Positions 23,983 through 41,400 are shown, numbered from the stretch's first letter. The stretch is DNA of 54,403 bases from Gonapodya sp. JEL0774 (GCA_027604505.1 JADIIX010000128.1:1-54403); one strand, 5' to 3'. The notes: generated by a model from the letters alone, not told the origin. Numbers and translations are program-made.

Positions 23983-26831
23983 ATGGACGAGGAGGACGCT
24001 GGCGCGGTTCAAATAATCAACGCCGTCGAACAAAATGACCTTTCGAATTTGAAAAGACTGGTTTCTAAATCTGCAAATGGTGCTAGTGGTGCGAATGGCG
24101 ACCCAAACTCGAGAAAGCTGGTTACATTAAATTGTCACGTGGACAAAGACGATGCCAGGTCGGACACGATCCAAGCAGAGTCGGCCTTGGCGGTCGCTAT
24201 TCTCAACGGAAACGTGGATGCCGTGAGAGTGTTGTTGGACCACGGGGCGAATCCAAACGCGCCCATTGGATGGAAATTGTCTCACTCAGGGAAATGGGAT
24301 CTTGCGTATTGGGCAGACAATAGATGGCACTTTCAATACAAGTTTTCTTCGGCGCTGATGATGGCCCTCGGCGGTGCAGGGTGTAAAGTCACCTTGTCGA
24401 ATGGGCACACGCGGGAGCACCCGTTTTCTCCGTGGCAACAGGACGCAGAGAACCAGGGGTTGTTACGGGTGAATTTAAAAGGAGGACATGTAGTTTTGGA
24501 TACTCCACAAAAGACCGGGGACCAGTACCGAGGTAAGTTGTTGTTGGTTGAGTGAGGCACAATCAAAACCGCGGGGGAAAGTACGGCGATGCCTCGTCAA
24601 CGAAGGCAATCAAGAATAGCACCACGTGCGCATCTTGACCCAGAAGGTAGAACAACGCGCGCGTCGTGGTAATTACTTGGAGCTATCGATTTTCCCAAGA
24701 GGGATTGGTCTTTGATCCCGGCGGTGTGGACTGCTCAACGTTTCTCGTTTTCTACAGAATTGCACCTTCCTCCCTCCGTCGAGATCCTCCACCTTCTCCT
24801 CAACCACTCCACAGCATTAATTACAGATGAATTCATGTCCCATCTCGAACACTCGCCTGACCCAGACGGCCGAATCGCATCGCTGGTTCAGGGCCACCTC
24901 AACCGCTGGCCTGAGACGAGGGTTGCATGTGTAGGTGTTGAGGAGGTCGTACCGGGCTGGACAAAGCTGCAGATGTTGTTCTCGCCAGTTGTGGAAGATG
25001 TTGAAGACTTTCAAGACCGGGACAGAGAGTGGAAGGGTGACGGCGGCCCAGATGCGCAGATCGCTGATAATCAGCCTCACGGAGCTCGAGATGCCAGCAC
25101 CGGCTCCACTCGTCCTCCACTTGCTCCCTCGCGTGATACCCGGTGGGACATCTATCGTACGTCTCGTCACTTCGACTCCGATACTCACAATCATCGAACA
25201 TCTGCCACTACAACTGCTCACACCCAAGGCAACAGCCGCCGCTTTTCCCTTCCCTTCGACCCCAATCTCACCCCCACGTCAACTTCGCCCACTACTTCGA
25301 CTTCCATGTCCATCTCGTCGCCGTCTTCATCGCCAACCGAGACCAACGGAGATAACCTGGCCGGTCTGTTCCTCAACGGCCCCCACACTGGGCAAAAGCC
25401 CGCTTCTGAAACAGCTGCCCCGATACCCCTCCACCTTTACCTTCCTCAGCTTCCCACGGGCTCGCATACCCTTGCGCCGTCGCGATCCTACGCTGCTCTT
25501 CGTGCTCCGACACCGAAGGAAGCCATGGCGTTGCTTCCAGTGTCAGAGGCGGAGGAGGAGCATGAGGAATCCAAATTCACTCTGGCTCATTCAGGATCAG
25601 GTGTTGCCAGCATTGGCGCCGGTGTCCCACTACAGGCCGATCAGAATCACACCAATGCTTCGCCTGTCCCAAATTCTACTCCTGCACCACAAGCACATGT
25701 TGCGCAATCATCACGGCCCCCTCAGCGATCACGAGCGTCCAACTTCACTCAAACCCAAGAGCTCAAACGCTCTTCCCGAGATCCACCACCATCCTCCGTG
25801 GCTGCTCTTGCTTCAACTCTCTCCCGCGCAGGGTCATTATTTCGTACCAAACCTTCGACTGTGATGACGTTCCACTCGAAATCGCCGTCCTCATCTACGA
25901 CGACCTCAACCTCCACCACCACGTCTTCGTCATCAGGTTCCTCGCAGTCACTGCCCCGGCCCATTATCCGGATGAACGGGTCTGCCGGCGCAGTTGGAAT
26001 GAGAAAATCGGTGGTAGTCGCTTCTGCGACCGCATCTGCGTCAGCGAGGAGCGGAGGTGAATCTGCGGGAAGGGAGCGAGCAAGGGCTGAATCTTGGGAC
26101 GCAACTGCTGGTCCTGCGCTAGCTCGCGCTCAAGCCCCTTCTCGTACTCAATCTCAGGGACACTTTCGAGAGAATGTTGTCGAATCCCCTGTGTCAACTT
26201 CGTTACCTCTGCCAGGACCCTTTCTCTTCCACAAGCACCCGACACCACCACCGAGTCCCGACGCTGTGGCCCGCCTCGTTGCCGATCAGCTCCGTGCTTC
26301 CGAAGATCTCCGCTCCGAAAACACTACGCTGACTACCCAGATATCGCTCCTTTCCGCAACTCACGCCTCATCGACATCCCACTTACACACACGGATTGCC
26401 GAGCTTGAGAAGGAAGTTGATGCGCTCCGTGGTGTGAAGGACGCCTTGAAAGGAACAGGTGGGCCGCACTGGGTCGGAAAGAAGGATGTGAAGCGGGTCA
26501 TGTGGGCTGCCGCGGAATTCGTGGCGAGAGATACGGATGAGATGGGAATGCAGATGGGGGATGTGGTGTTTGTGAACGTGGTGTATCCGGATGGATGGGC
26601 GAGTGTACGTATTTGTATTGATCGGCGGTTTACGAATGCTCTCGAGATCAGGAGAAACGTCATTCCGACGGTTGTTTTTTTCTCTAGGGCTTCCACACCT
26701 CCAAGAATGCCACAGGATTCTTTCCATTCGCTTGTGTCTCGCCAACCAAACCAAGCGGTGACCGGCCCGCTGTCACAGTGAACAAGGATGCGCCGAGAAG
26801 AACTGCGTCGGCTGCTGTCACGGTCATCTAA
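23983..26831 (+). CDS. Ankyrin-module / coiled-coil / SH3 protein (family member 3)
   Basis: Exons 23983-24532, 24758-26604 and 26688-26831 encode 846 residues. The N-terminal module has VQIINAVEQNDLSNLKRL, NSRKLVTL, ESALAVAILNGNVDAVRVLL, then GKWDLAYWADNRWHF. The first intron falls before the third repeat, which continues LPPSVEILHLLLNHSTA. The middle is Ser/Thr/Pro-rich and probably disordered. A coiled coil spans about 691-750 (LRSENTTLTTQISLLSATH; RIAELEKEVDALRGV). The SH3 domain (about 761-818) reads AAAEFVARDTDEMGMQMGD, then YPDGWAS, an intron, then GFFPFACV. The second intron sits at the same SH3 position as in the paralogues. An adaptor or scaffold role is inferred. The kinase paralogue ends about 575 bp upstream on the same strand. 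Confidence 0.87.
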
Positions 26832-27353
26832 GGTGGCAGGAAATCAAGGTGATAGCGGGTTTCTGGTACTGGGATGTAGGTGGGAGAAAGGCCGCGATAC
26901 GTCGGATGTGACTCGGGGAGTGCTGTCTTTCATTTTACTCGCTCATGCTTCTTTTGTGGAGTGCGTGTGCGTTCCTATATAGTTTGGACTCATCATTATC
27001 CTGTGAAATCAGTGTGTTCTTATGTGGCTTGGATTCACCCTTAATTGTGATATTAGTGTTGCTCTAATATGGTTTGGACTACTGCAGGTTCCACCTTCAT
27101 CTTGCGTTGTGTTGTGCTATTGAGAAAAGCGTGGAGACACTCACGCAGCAGTAGATTGCTAAGCATGCAAGATATTACATAAACAATTTGCTATCGTACG
27201 ATGAACACTCCAGGTGCTCAATCAATAAATACATCATCACATAAACAGTTAGTACAGCAACTACATGTGATACGTACGATGCACGGTAGATTTGAAACAA
27301 TACGATCCTGATCGATTGGTTGTAAGAACGTTGTCAGAGCTTCTCGGAACTGG
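26832..27353. other. Convergent intergenic region
   Basis: It holds the 3' ends of the ankyrin/SH3 gene (plus) and the glycosyltransferase gene (minus). It contains a short repeat at 26971-27088 and AATAAA-like words near 27224. No coding frame is recognised. Confidence 0.55.
26971..27088 (+). repeat. Degenerate 45-bp tandem repeat, 2.6 copies
   Basis: Units begin GTTCCTATATAGTTTGGACT (26971), GTTCTTATGTGGCTTGGATT (27016) and GCTCTAATATGGTTTGGACT (27061). They differ at several positions. It probably lies in the 3' untranslated region of the upstream gene. Confidence 0.75.
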
Positions 27354-29753
27354 TCACAAACTGCACGACGTGTCCCAATCCTCTCTCAACTCCTGGTAAG
27401 CATTCTCGCACGCGAACACATCTCTCCACACTCTCTCTACTGCTTTTTCCAAATCCTTGTCTGCTCCCTCTTCCTCTGGCGCCGACACCTCGTACCTCAA
27501 GTATTGCAACAGCGACTTCTCTCTATTCCGAACGCACGTGCGAGTCACAGCGAATGTGGATCCCAGCGTGGTGCGGAATGGAGAGCGGCAGAGTTGAGAT
27601 GTGAGTAGGGTGCGAAGAGGAGAAAGTTTTGAATTGAGGGGGAGCCCGCAGGATGTCGCGTCGCACTGTAAACGAGAAAGGACTGTGAGAAAGGTGCGGT
27701 GATGAGAACGGCCTAATCCGTGAGTGTAAACCTCACACTACAGCACTCGTCTTTGCCAAAATGTACAAATCCTGCCGGTGATGCGTCAGGGAGGTAGGCT
27801 TGTAGTTGTTCACGCAAGCGCGGCAGTTGGGATGGATCAAGGTCCTGCAAATCGGTAGATTTATCCCCCAAGTATCGAGTAAGCGCAATGAAAAAGAAGA
27901 TTTCAAAGCGCCGGACTCACTCCGACAAACACCGTCCGCTCGGCAATCCTATCCCACTCCTCGACAACATGCCGCAACACTCCTGCAACCTCACCACCAA
28001 AGTTGGTCACCGCTACCACCCGATCCACACCAGCATCCAGCAGCGACTCCATAAAAGCTCTTCCGGGAGAAAGTCGAGAGTATATCGTAATGAGAGATCG
28101 GGGTACTGGCGTGGCGTCCAGCACTCTCCGGATCTCCCGCACAACAGCCTTGACATCGAAGAGCGTTCCATTCGAGTGCATAAATACCACTTCCACATCT
28201 GGTCGTCCACTGTTCTTCCAGCCAAGACCTGTTCTCACAACTGCTCTTTCTCGGGGACTGCTAGGAATCACCTCAGAACGTTCCCACCCTCTCCGCCACC
28301 TAGTCAGAGCAGCAGTATCAGCAGAGTAGTCTTCAAACCTTGCAAGATCGGTCATACGCGTTGGCGCTGTGGAGTTGGCGATATTCTCAAGGTACAAGGT
28401 GGTTTCGGGGCCCAGAGAGGAACTTGATGAAGAAAGTTCTTTGGCGATGTTACCAAAGCGGGCAAAGAATGCGTCACAGTTGCCGTGCCACTTTGTGCAG
28501 CCAGGGAAGTGGACTACAAAGTCGCCTGGGATGTATTTTGATCTGTCGGAAAGAACCCGTCGGTCAATGGCAAGATGCATGCGAATGAATTCAAATTCTC
28601 ACCCGCAATAGAAGGGATATGCATTGAACACTTGTTGTGGTATGACACGTATATGACCAGCCGAGTTTGCGTAGAGGATATCCTTCTCGGCAATGTGCAT
28701 GACACCTGCTTGATCTTTTGCAGGAGTGGATAAAACCACCGCTATGGCAAGATGTCAGAAGACTCAAAGCTCACCATTATATCTCCAAAGCTGCGGAACC
28801 GCTTCCTTATCCATTCCTCCAATCTCCCACATCAGTGGGAGAAATTTCTTTGTCCACGGAGAGTTTCTGATGAGCATGCTCCCGGAATTGAGGCCATGGC
28901 AGTCAGCAGAAATGAGGACAGACGCAGTATTCTGTTTTAAAAGTCGTTGTGCGGTGGCTGGGATGGGAAAGATCTCCGAATCAGGAAGGTACCAGTTTGG
29001 AGCGTTTGCTCGGGCAGTGGTGGAGTTGGGGTGGAAGGACTCCACGATATTGGGAGTTAATGCATTTGCGAATTCTTTGAGAATATGTGTTTCAAGGCGA
29101 AGGGTACTGTACGTAAATTGGAAGGAGAGTGGGATATAACAGTTATCTTGGTGACGTCATGCTGACAACGGTGGCCGCTTCATAGTATTTTGTACTCACG
29201 TGTTCATAATCAGCGTGTCCAAGTCTAGAAGCCATATCCAGTCAAAACCTTCTTCGAGTACAATCTGCGCAGCGAGTACTTTATTCCATGCTGCTGGGCG
29301 GTCCGCTTCTAGTGACTTCGTGAAGACTCGGCAGACACTGTGTGAGGATACGCCAGAAATCAGTTGGAACTTTGGTGGTCACTCAAAACGCCCAGCAACG
29401 TACTAATTTGCTCTTTCGCAGTACTCCAACTTGTTCGCTAATGAAAAGTCGGTGTAATTTTGCGAGCCGATGGCTAACAACACCAGAGCGATTCGTGGAG
29501 GCTGGCCATCAGAGCTCAGTTCCCATCGGGATAAATCCCGTGCTGCATCAGGACCCTCCATTCGGGTAGACATGCTCGGGTTACTGCTCCTTGTCATCGT
29601 CCGTCGCGGCTGGTCGCGAGCATGCCTTCTCCCCACTCCATGGGCATCTGCAGAGTAGGCATTGATGCCTGGAGATTCAATTTTCCACAGAGGTGTGACT
29701 AATGATACGGTAAAAAGAAGGAGAACTACGAGGAGTCTTCGGAGAAGAGACAT
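27354..29753 (-). CDS. GT34 glycosyltransferase fused to a DUF3431-like domain
   Basis: Seven exons (29404-29753, 29200-29337, 28775-29106, 28603-28741, 27921-28542, 27737-27844, 27354-27665) join in phase to 666 residues. A signal anchor (LLRRLLVVLLLFTVSLVTP) starts the protein, as in Golgi type II enzymes. The GT34 (GMA12/MNN10-type) part shows RIALVLLAIGSQNYTDFS, AAWNKV, the metal-binding DxD in WLLDLDTLIMNT (155-157), HGLNSGSMLIRNSPW, VFNAYPFY and GDFVVHFPGC (326-335). Family enzymes add alpha-galactose or alpha-mannose from nucleotide sugars to glycans. After about residue 420 a second domain resembles DUF3431: VTNFGGEVAGVLRHVVEEWD, then FAVTRTCVRNREKSLLQYL and a final ERVWRDVF. DUF3431 has no firm function. 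The fusion is supported by continuous splicing, but two overlapping transcripts cannot be excluded. Confidence 0.88.
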
Positions 29754-30510
29754 TTTCCGTCAACGTGTGCCGTTGATACGGCAACAGTCCTCGGGGGCAA
29801 CAAACGGAAGAAGACAAATGGAAGAAGACACAAAGAACTGCTAATTTGTGATTGCAAGTGATTGCAAGCTTAGAAGGTTCCGTCAAGAAGTTCCGGGATG
29901 TGGGGTCTCAGGCTTTGGTGCGGTAACTCCCCCTCAATCAGGCAAAGGACTGTGCTGCCTTAGTGCGGGGAACAAACTCCGAACAAAAAAAAATTCGTGT
30001 ACAAATGTGAGTTGTGATCGTTCTGATGTTCTGCGTGCACATACATTTGTATTACTGGATCCGTCGGAAAGTACCAGGCTTGCCGGTGATGCGCTCTTTC
30101 TGCTCAAGCGAGACGAAAAAAAGGCATGCAGTCTATCCGGATGCCTCGTTGAAAAATCCGATGCTTCCTGATTGGGTATCAACCAGCATCCACCATCCTA
30201 CACAACTCACGAACATACTCGGTTCAACTTCGACCACATTCACACTATGAGATCTCACCTAATACAGCCTTCAATTCCGTGTACCTATTTGTGCAAAGAA
30301 ATTGATGTCCAAAGAAAATTGCTTTTTGTGCATCCCGAAAGTGTGGGGAACTGGTGGGAACTGATCACAGGAAGGGCGGTGGTCCATTTCCGGATTCATG
30401 GCGATTTCGGAGTAGATAGTCTACGATGGCAGACGATGAAATCCGAAAATCTAAAGCGTATGAAATGAGATTGTGGCATCGTCAGGCCGGGCCTTTGCTT
30501 TCCTCTCATT
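29754..30510. other. Intergenic, nothing recognised
   Basis: Upstream region of the GT34 gene (minus). Only short frames occur. No repeat or RNA-like structure was noticed. Confidence 0.5.
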
Positions 30511-31260
30511 TTACCAGCTCTGGTCAAAAATCGCAGGACTTGTGTAGAAATTTCGATCCGACAGATTGGTTTGAGAACGTGGGTTCAAGGTCAGAAAGAT
30601 ACTTGTGCTTGGTGCTGTGATAGCGGCCGACATGAATGCTCTCCTTTCAGCATACATATGAACATGGAACCTTGTCACACCAAAGACCATAACCCGCTCC
30701 CCCTCAACCCACACACGCGACACCCGACGGAAGCCGTGGGGAATCACTCGTGGGAATCAGCATCTGTCAATCCACCACCACTGTTGGTGACTGTCGGGGC
30801 TGCGGTGCCCAGTATTGCTACCCAAACCCGGTGATGGTCACTCTCCGCGTCAAGATGAAAGTCTCTCATCAAGCAGAATGCCGGCAATGAAATTGAACAG
30901 GGATGAGCGAATCTCGTAGAGGGCGTCGTCGTGATACAAAACCGTTGACGATGCTTCAACAACATCAATCTCGCAGGAGTAGGGCACCGAGCTCACGATC
31001 GTATGAAATAGCCATCGGGAGAGCGTCCTCGCAAACGACTTCTCTCGGCCGTTCATGGGACCTGACAAAGCAGGATGGAATGGTATGGGAATGGGTTCAA
31101 TTGGTTCTGAGTGTGGTTCATCATCAGGCGCAACCAAAACGAATCTCTTTGGAGAGCCATTCCTACGGCAAATGAGTACTCCAAATTTGTGGAGAAAATT
31201 TAAATATGGAATTAGAATGGGTGCTCTGTCCGTTCGGCTTTGCGATGTGCTAGCGGTCAA
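30511..31260 (-). CDS. Possible unidentified minus-strand gene
   Basis: Two minus frames look protein-like. One spans 30850-31260 (RFVLVAPDDEP; LFHTIVSSVPYSCEIDVVEA; ALYEIRSSLFNFIAGILLDE). The other spans 30511-30747 (FRRVSRVWVEGERVMVFGVT; FHVHMYAERRAF). They might be exons of one gene. I could not find a clean splice chain or an ATG for the first frame, which opens with TTG, and I recognise no family. Treat it as a lead, not a model. Confidence 0.22.
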
Positions 31261-31762
31261 GTCTGTATGGACCTCGCGAAAGGCGAGGTTGCGCTGGATT
31301 CAGTGAAACGCGAAAATGTCCCTGACCGTGATCTATCCTGCCGAATTCCTTCATTTGTCTCAATATCAACTGTAACTCAAAACCAAGTTGTTACAACATG
31401 AGCTGAATTTTGGTGGACAGTCGGAATTATTTTAGCTTCGCTTTTCGTTCATCAAGTTTTGATATTCCGGTGCCTTATGACATTAGGAATTTGTCGTCAA
31501 CAGATGCCCGCATTCTATGCCCGTAGACCATGTGCTCAAAGATGTGAGCCAATCATGGTCCAGAGAGGCCCACTTCAGTTACTTCTCTAGAAATTTAATG
31601 GAGGGGAAGAGCTGATTTTGCAGCTCAATGAACGCAAACTTGCCGGGTGAGTTGTCCACCCACCCATCTTCGGCTTTGAGTTGAGCCATTCCGAACTGGT
31701 GTGTATTGATTGCTGAGGCACATAAAACCCCTATTCTCCTCGCGTCACTCCCATCCACAAAA
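31261..31762. other. Intergenic, nothing recognised
   Basis: Upstream of the VOC gene. CATAAAA at 31720-31726, about 40 bp before the start codon, could serve as a TATA-type element. Nothing else is seen. Confidence 0.5.
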
Positions 31763-32469
31763 ATGGATCTTCCGATTCGCTTTTCTCACGTGGGGATCAA
31801 TGTTACTGACATGAAGGCAATGGTAGGCTCCGCAGGGTGATCGTGGAGTTGTGGGGCAAGCGCTCAAGCCGTTGCACCCTTTTCCATTCCCTTGGAAAGT
31901 TCGACTTCTATAGCAAAGGCCTCGGTTTCGTCCAAACCGATGAGGGCGAATTGATGCTGGCGGGCAAGAAGGTCGATGTCTTGTTTCTATCGCGAAATCC
32001 ACGGGAACACCACCAGGTCGTTCTCGTGTCGGGACGCGAGCCCGGTGGATCCACGTCGCTTCAGCAGCTGAGTTTCAACTGCGGGCACATTGCATCGGTC
32101 CAAGAACATGCGAGGAGAGCCAAAGAGCATGGGGCAACGCAAGTGAATCCCATATCGCATGGAAATGCCATCTCGGTATATATGAACGACCCTGAGGGCA
32201 ATAATGTGGAGCTGTACACTGATACACCATGGTGAGAGTCTTCAGCAAAGCGTTTCCATGTTTGTGGAGATTTAATATGAATCCCATTCCGGACACATGA
32301 TGTAAGGTACGTGAACCAACCGGTTTTCCAACCAATACCTGGCTTTTTCGACAAACCCGCAGATGAAATCATGGCGTGGGTGGAGGAAGATACGAAGCCT
32401 CGCAGAGGTTTTGAACCCCGAAAGGAGTGGATCGCGAAGATGGAGGAAAAAATGAAACATTTTCTGTAG
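31763..32469 (+). CDS. One-domain VOC-fold protein (extradiol dioxygenase/glyoxalase-like)
   Basis: Exons 31763-31822, 31900-32231 and 32307-32469 encode 184 residues. The vicinal-oxygen-chelate fold is shown by FSHVGINVTDM at the start, FDFYSKGLGF, and VYMNDPEGNNVELYTDTPW near the end, with a C-terminal tail WYVNQPVFQPIPGF. His9 and the Glu of NNVELY are two of the three usual metal ligands. The middle ligand, usually His in a LxHxAF segment, aligns with Phe79 in QQLSFNCG, so metal binding may be altered or absent. Family members cleave catechol rings, isomerise hemithioacetals or bind drugs. The substrate here cannot be told. It converges with the ENA gene, whose end lies 172 bp away. Confidence 0.85.
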
Positions 32470-32477
32470 TTTGATTT

Positions 32478-32483
32478 AATAAA
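32478..32483 (+). terminator. Poly(A) signal-like AATAAA after VOC gene
   Basis: AATAAA occurs 9 bp after the TAG stop, in the short gap between convergent genes. The assignment is by word and position only. Confidence 0.35.
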
Positions 32484-32641
32484 ATGAAAAAGAGAAATTT
32501 TAGAACCACAGTCTAGCACTTGGTACTGAATGGTTGCAACAGGACAAATTATAAGATCTAACAAAACTGCGACGCTACAAAAACTTCAACTGTTGCTAAT
32601 GCAAACACGCCCAATGTGAAGTTCCCGCGTGGGTGCAATCT

Positions 32642-37688
<5,047 letters not shown>

Positions 37689-38432
37689 GCTGCTGAATTC
37701 TTAGAAGTAGAAACGCAGTTTTCGGCAAGCAACTCAGGCGTGATCTCAAGTATTAATTAAATTTTAGGTTCAAGGTTGCAAAACCCCCTGTTCCTTAACT
37801 GGCTGAGTTCTGGGTATAAGTATGACATCACACAAAGTCGCAAAATCTAATCAGCTGATTGTGACTGATTGGCTTCCAATTCAGTGATAAAACACTAATT
37901 TCACATTATATAATTTTGATTCGAAACTGTCAGGTCCGCGTAACACACCACATTGCATGCCAGAGTTCCCCGCGCCTGCATTCTCCCCACTGGAAACGAG
38001 AATACCCTTGTGAGTGAGTGCACAAAGAACGGTAAATTGAGTGTAATTAGTTGATGCATGTGTACATCCATATGCATGTTCTAGATTGGCTTTGCGCTGC
38101 CTTTATGACCCACGTTCTCACGCACGTGGCTCCACAAGTCTGAAGCCCTCCATAAGATGTCAATCAGCGATTCAGAAGGATGGAGCTTTCCATGGAGCCT
38201 GTGCGGTAGACTTGCCTTCCAGTCTCTCTCCCGATTACCACCGGATCCTCCATTCACCAACAGATGAAATCTACCAAGAATGGCGATCATTTACCGTAAT
38301 TAAATTATTACGCGACAACAATGTAGATAAACAAATGTGATGTACAGCGCCTCACTCCCTCGCTCTAATAATCGTATCTCTCCCAAAATTTGAATGGAGC
38401 ACCCTGGTTCCCACTCAACAAGGATTTGGTAA
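37689..38432. other. Intergenic, promoter region of ENA gene
   Basis: AT-rich stretch of 744 bp between two co-directional minus-strand transporter genes. It must hold the ENA promoter and the NCS1 3' region. I see no distinct calcineurin- or pH-response cluster by eye and no coding frame. Confidence 0.5.
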
Positions 38433-41400
38433 CTAGTGTTCATAACGGCCCATGAACTTCTTCTCAAGAGGGCGCGCAATGAGGTAGGTGACCAGGGCCA
38501 AGCCGGGGCCGACTTCACATCCCAGGTCTCCACCGAACATGCCAAACTATTGATCGCACGAGCGAAAAAGTGTTGTTGGCAATCATTCGCATTAGAAGTG
38601 TCGGTCAATATAGTCAAGTACTCACATTGGCGGCAATGGGGCCTGACGAGAACATCATGATCGTACAGTGCGTTGAGGGGCGGGTTGATCAAGGACGATT
38701 CACAACGGTCATCCCGGGGCTCTCTCTGCCACGAAAAAGATTCCCGCAGACTTACCAATGTACCACACTTGCGCCATGCTATTGAATCGAAAACCCATCG
38801 AGGTGTTTAGCAACTGCGGAAAACGTGAGAGGAGGAGGGCAAACAGACTCACCTTACGACTGCACCAACGATGCCGACAACGAAAGCAAGGGAAGCTGCG
38901 ATACCGTAGGGAAGAAGGTCCGGAGAGTTCCACGCCGTGGGGTCGTACTTGCTACCACGAAACTGTGAGTTAGAGGGAAGGTTCGATAGGAAGATGTGTG
39001 ATCTGGGATGAGCGAACGAGCCAACACTTTGGTCGATCTCAAACAGTCAAAACTCACGAAATCTTCGGTGCAAATAATCATGACTATTTTTGGTTGAGTA
39101 GATTAAGTCGGGAAGTCGGTGGGCAGAGCGAATCAAGAAACGTCCCAAAACGACACAGACACGAATCGCCGAGGTAAGTTTATACCACTTGTGGGGCAGC
39201 AGCGACAAAGGAATACTCCCTATATACGGTAGTCCAGTAACCAACTACGAGTAAGAAGTTCTCGAGGGCAGTGTTGAAGCTGTTCGCGCCGAAGCAAGCG
39301 ATCAGGACGTCTACGGCGAAAGTCATTGATTGAAGAGTAAGTCCCCGGCAAATCGTGAAAGATAGAACGATGAATGGTTTTGGACGGTGATAGCACGTCG
39401 TTAGTCGTAATTGCCCCAGTACGAGAAAGTAAGAAGAAGAAATCGTAGGTCAGTAACAATCTGTCCTGTATCCTATCGTACGCAATACCAAACACCCACA
39501 GATAACAGATCCGATGAGAGTCCACCAGTGCCTCTTAATCTTCAAGAAGAAGCGGGGCCCAAACACTTGCATACACAAACCCAACGAGTAGTCGTTCGGA
39601 ATGTTGTTGGCGACGGTACTGAGCGCCAAAAGCACCATGCAGAATGTTCCGAATCCACCGAGCGAGTCCGTCATAATAAAGCTCAAGAGACCTGTAGTAT
39701 TGACACCCCCGAGCACTTCGGCATAGGCGTCGTTGGAGGCCGCAGTGGACACGACCAACAACCCCAGAATCTCGACAAAAGTGAGGGGAATGAAGAGGCC
39801 GAGGAAGCTTAGACCGCCAACCACAAGGCGGTTAGAGTTTTCAGGCTGTGGTGAGGTTGATGGGTTGGAAATCGTGGATACGAGATGACGGAGACGAAAA
39901 GCTGGAGGGCACGAACCATTGCACAGTTGTAGTCGGTGATGGTGGTAGCCCATCCAATTGCCTTTTGACGAGAATTCGGAAGTGAAGAAATCACTACCTG
40001 AGCGCGAACAACAGAGGGTCGTGGCACTTGTAACCACCGGGTACTCACGAATCCAATAATGGTACCGATGTATGATAGTATCGATCCTGTGTGACCGGCA
40101 GCGTCTTCGTTGAAGTCAGGAACGCTGGTGATATACTGTGCATAGCAAATCAAAGTACAGAGGTGATTCGAATATGGAGTTGTGGGGTGTGCTAGGTGTT
40201 AGTCTCCATTGGACGAGCATCGACTTTGTTGCAAAGAACAAGAGAACTCACAGGAGCACACTTGCCGAGGAGAATTAAGAAGATGACGAGGAGGGGAAGC
40301 CACGCCCATCGTTCGTACTGAAATTTGTGTCAGACCATGGGGGGTCCAGATTGATTGGGATCGGCAACTCGACCAACCAGCGGAATCACTTACAGCGTGT
40401 ACCCATTGGTAACCGAAGACACTAAATTACATGAGCACAGCAGACTCAATAAATAAAGAATGGCGGTTCAGGCTTTACTCTAAGCGCTACTCACCCAACG
40501 ACGATGGTGAGGAGGGATAAGAGGAGAATGCCCCCCCACGTCGGAAGTTTACCGTCTGAAAGGGCGTTGAGGAGGAGACCACCGGCGATGACATTTACAC
40601 AAGACCAGCCTGAGGATAGGAGAAGAAGACGGAGGTGAGGTAGGCAACATCTCAACGCCATCTTGACAATGGAATAGTGGGATGCAAGAATTTCCACTCA
40701 CCGACACAAGAAATGGCGTTAAATAAGGCAATGAATTTGCCGGGATCTGTGCGGTTTGTGAGGTGAGAGCCAAATAAATTAGAAGCTGATTACCACGATG
40801 ACTCACAGTACCCAAAGGTGAACCTTGTGAGAACCATTCCACGAACCCCCAAGCGTGGGCCCAGAGTTGCCACGTAGCCGACAATGAGACAGCAGACAAA
40901 GTTGATGGCCACGACGATAGCGATGGCTTCTTTCAGGGAGAGGGCAAAGATTGTGAGTCCGAGGCTACATCACGATGTCGTGTCCGGAAAAACAAGCCCA
41001 TAGGAGGAGAGAAGAGCAAAAAAATTTCAGGAAGGAAGATTATTATAATTCTTGGAAGTATTGTGCTCCGTGTCGGTAACTCACGCTCCGGTTGTGAGGG
41101 TCGATAAACACATGTTGGCGCTGGACCAGAGACTGAAGTTGGCAAACATGCTAGTATGGGTGCGATCCTCGGGAAGAATACGCTCGATTCCTCGGATCTC
41201 AACCCCGAGTTTGCTGAAAAAACGAACAGATCGGCGTGACAGACGACGATGAACATTCCTTGATTCCCGGAACCCTCGGAGGGCGAACACCACGGAAAGC
41301 AAGTCTCACTTTGTTGCCTCCTGCGTGATTGGACGACATTGGTGCAGAGAGAGGAACGCCGAAGTGTTGTTGATCGTTTCGGTTCGCGATCACACCAGAC

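Noticed and set aside
24712-24757. Separate gene starting in the second frame of the ankyrin/SH3 gene at 24712
   Set aside because: The bases 24533-24757 form an intron with GTAAGT and TACAG. The following exon continues the third ankyrin-like repeat in phase.
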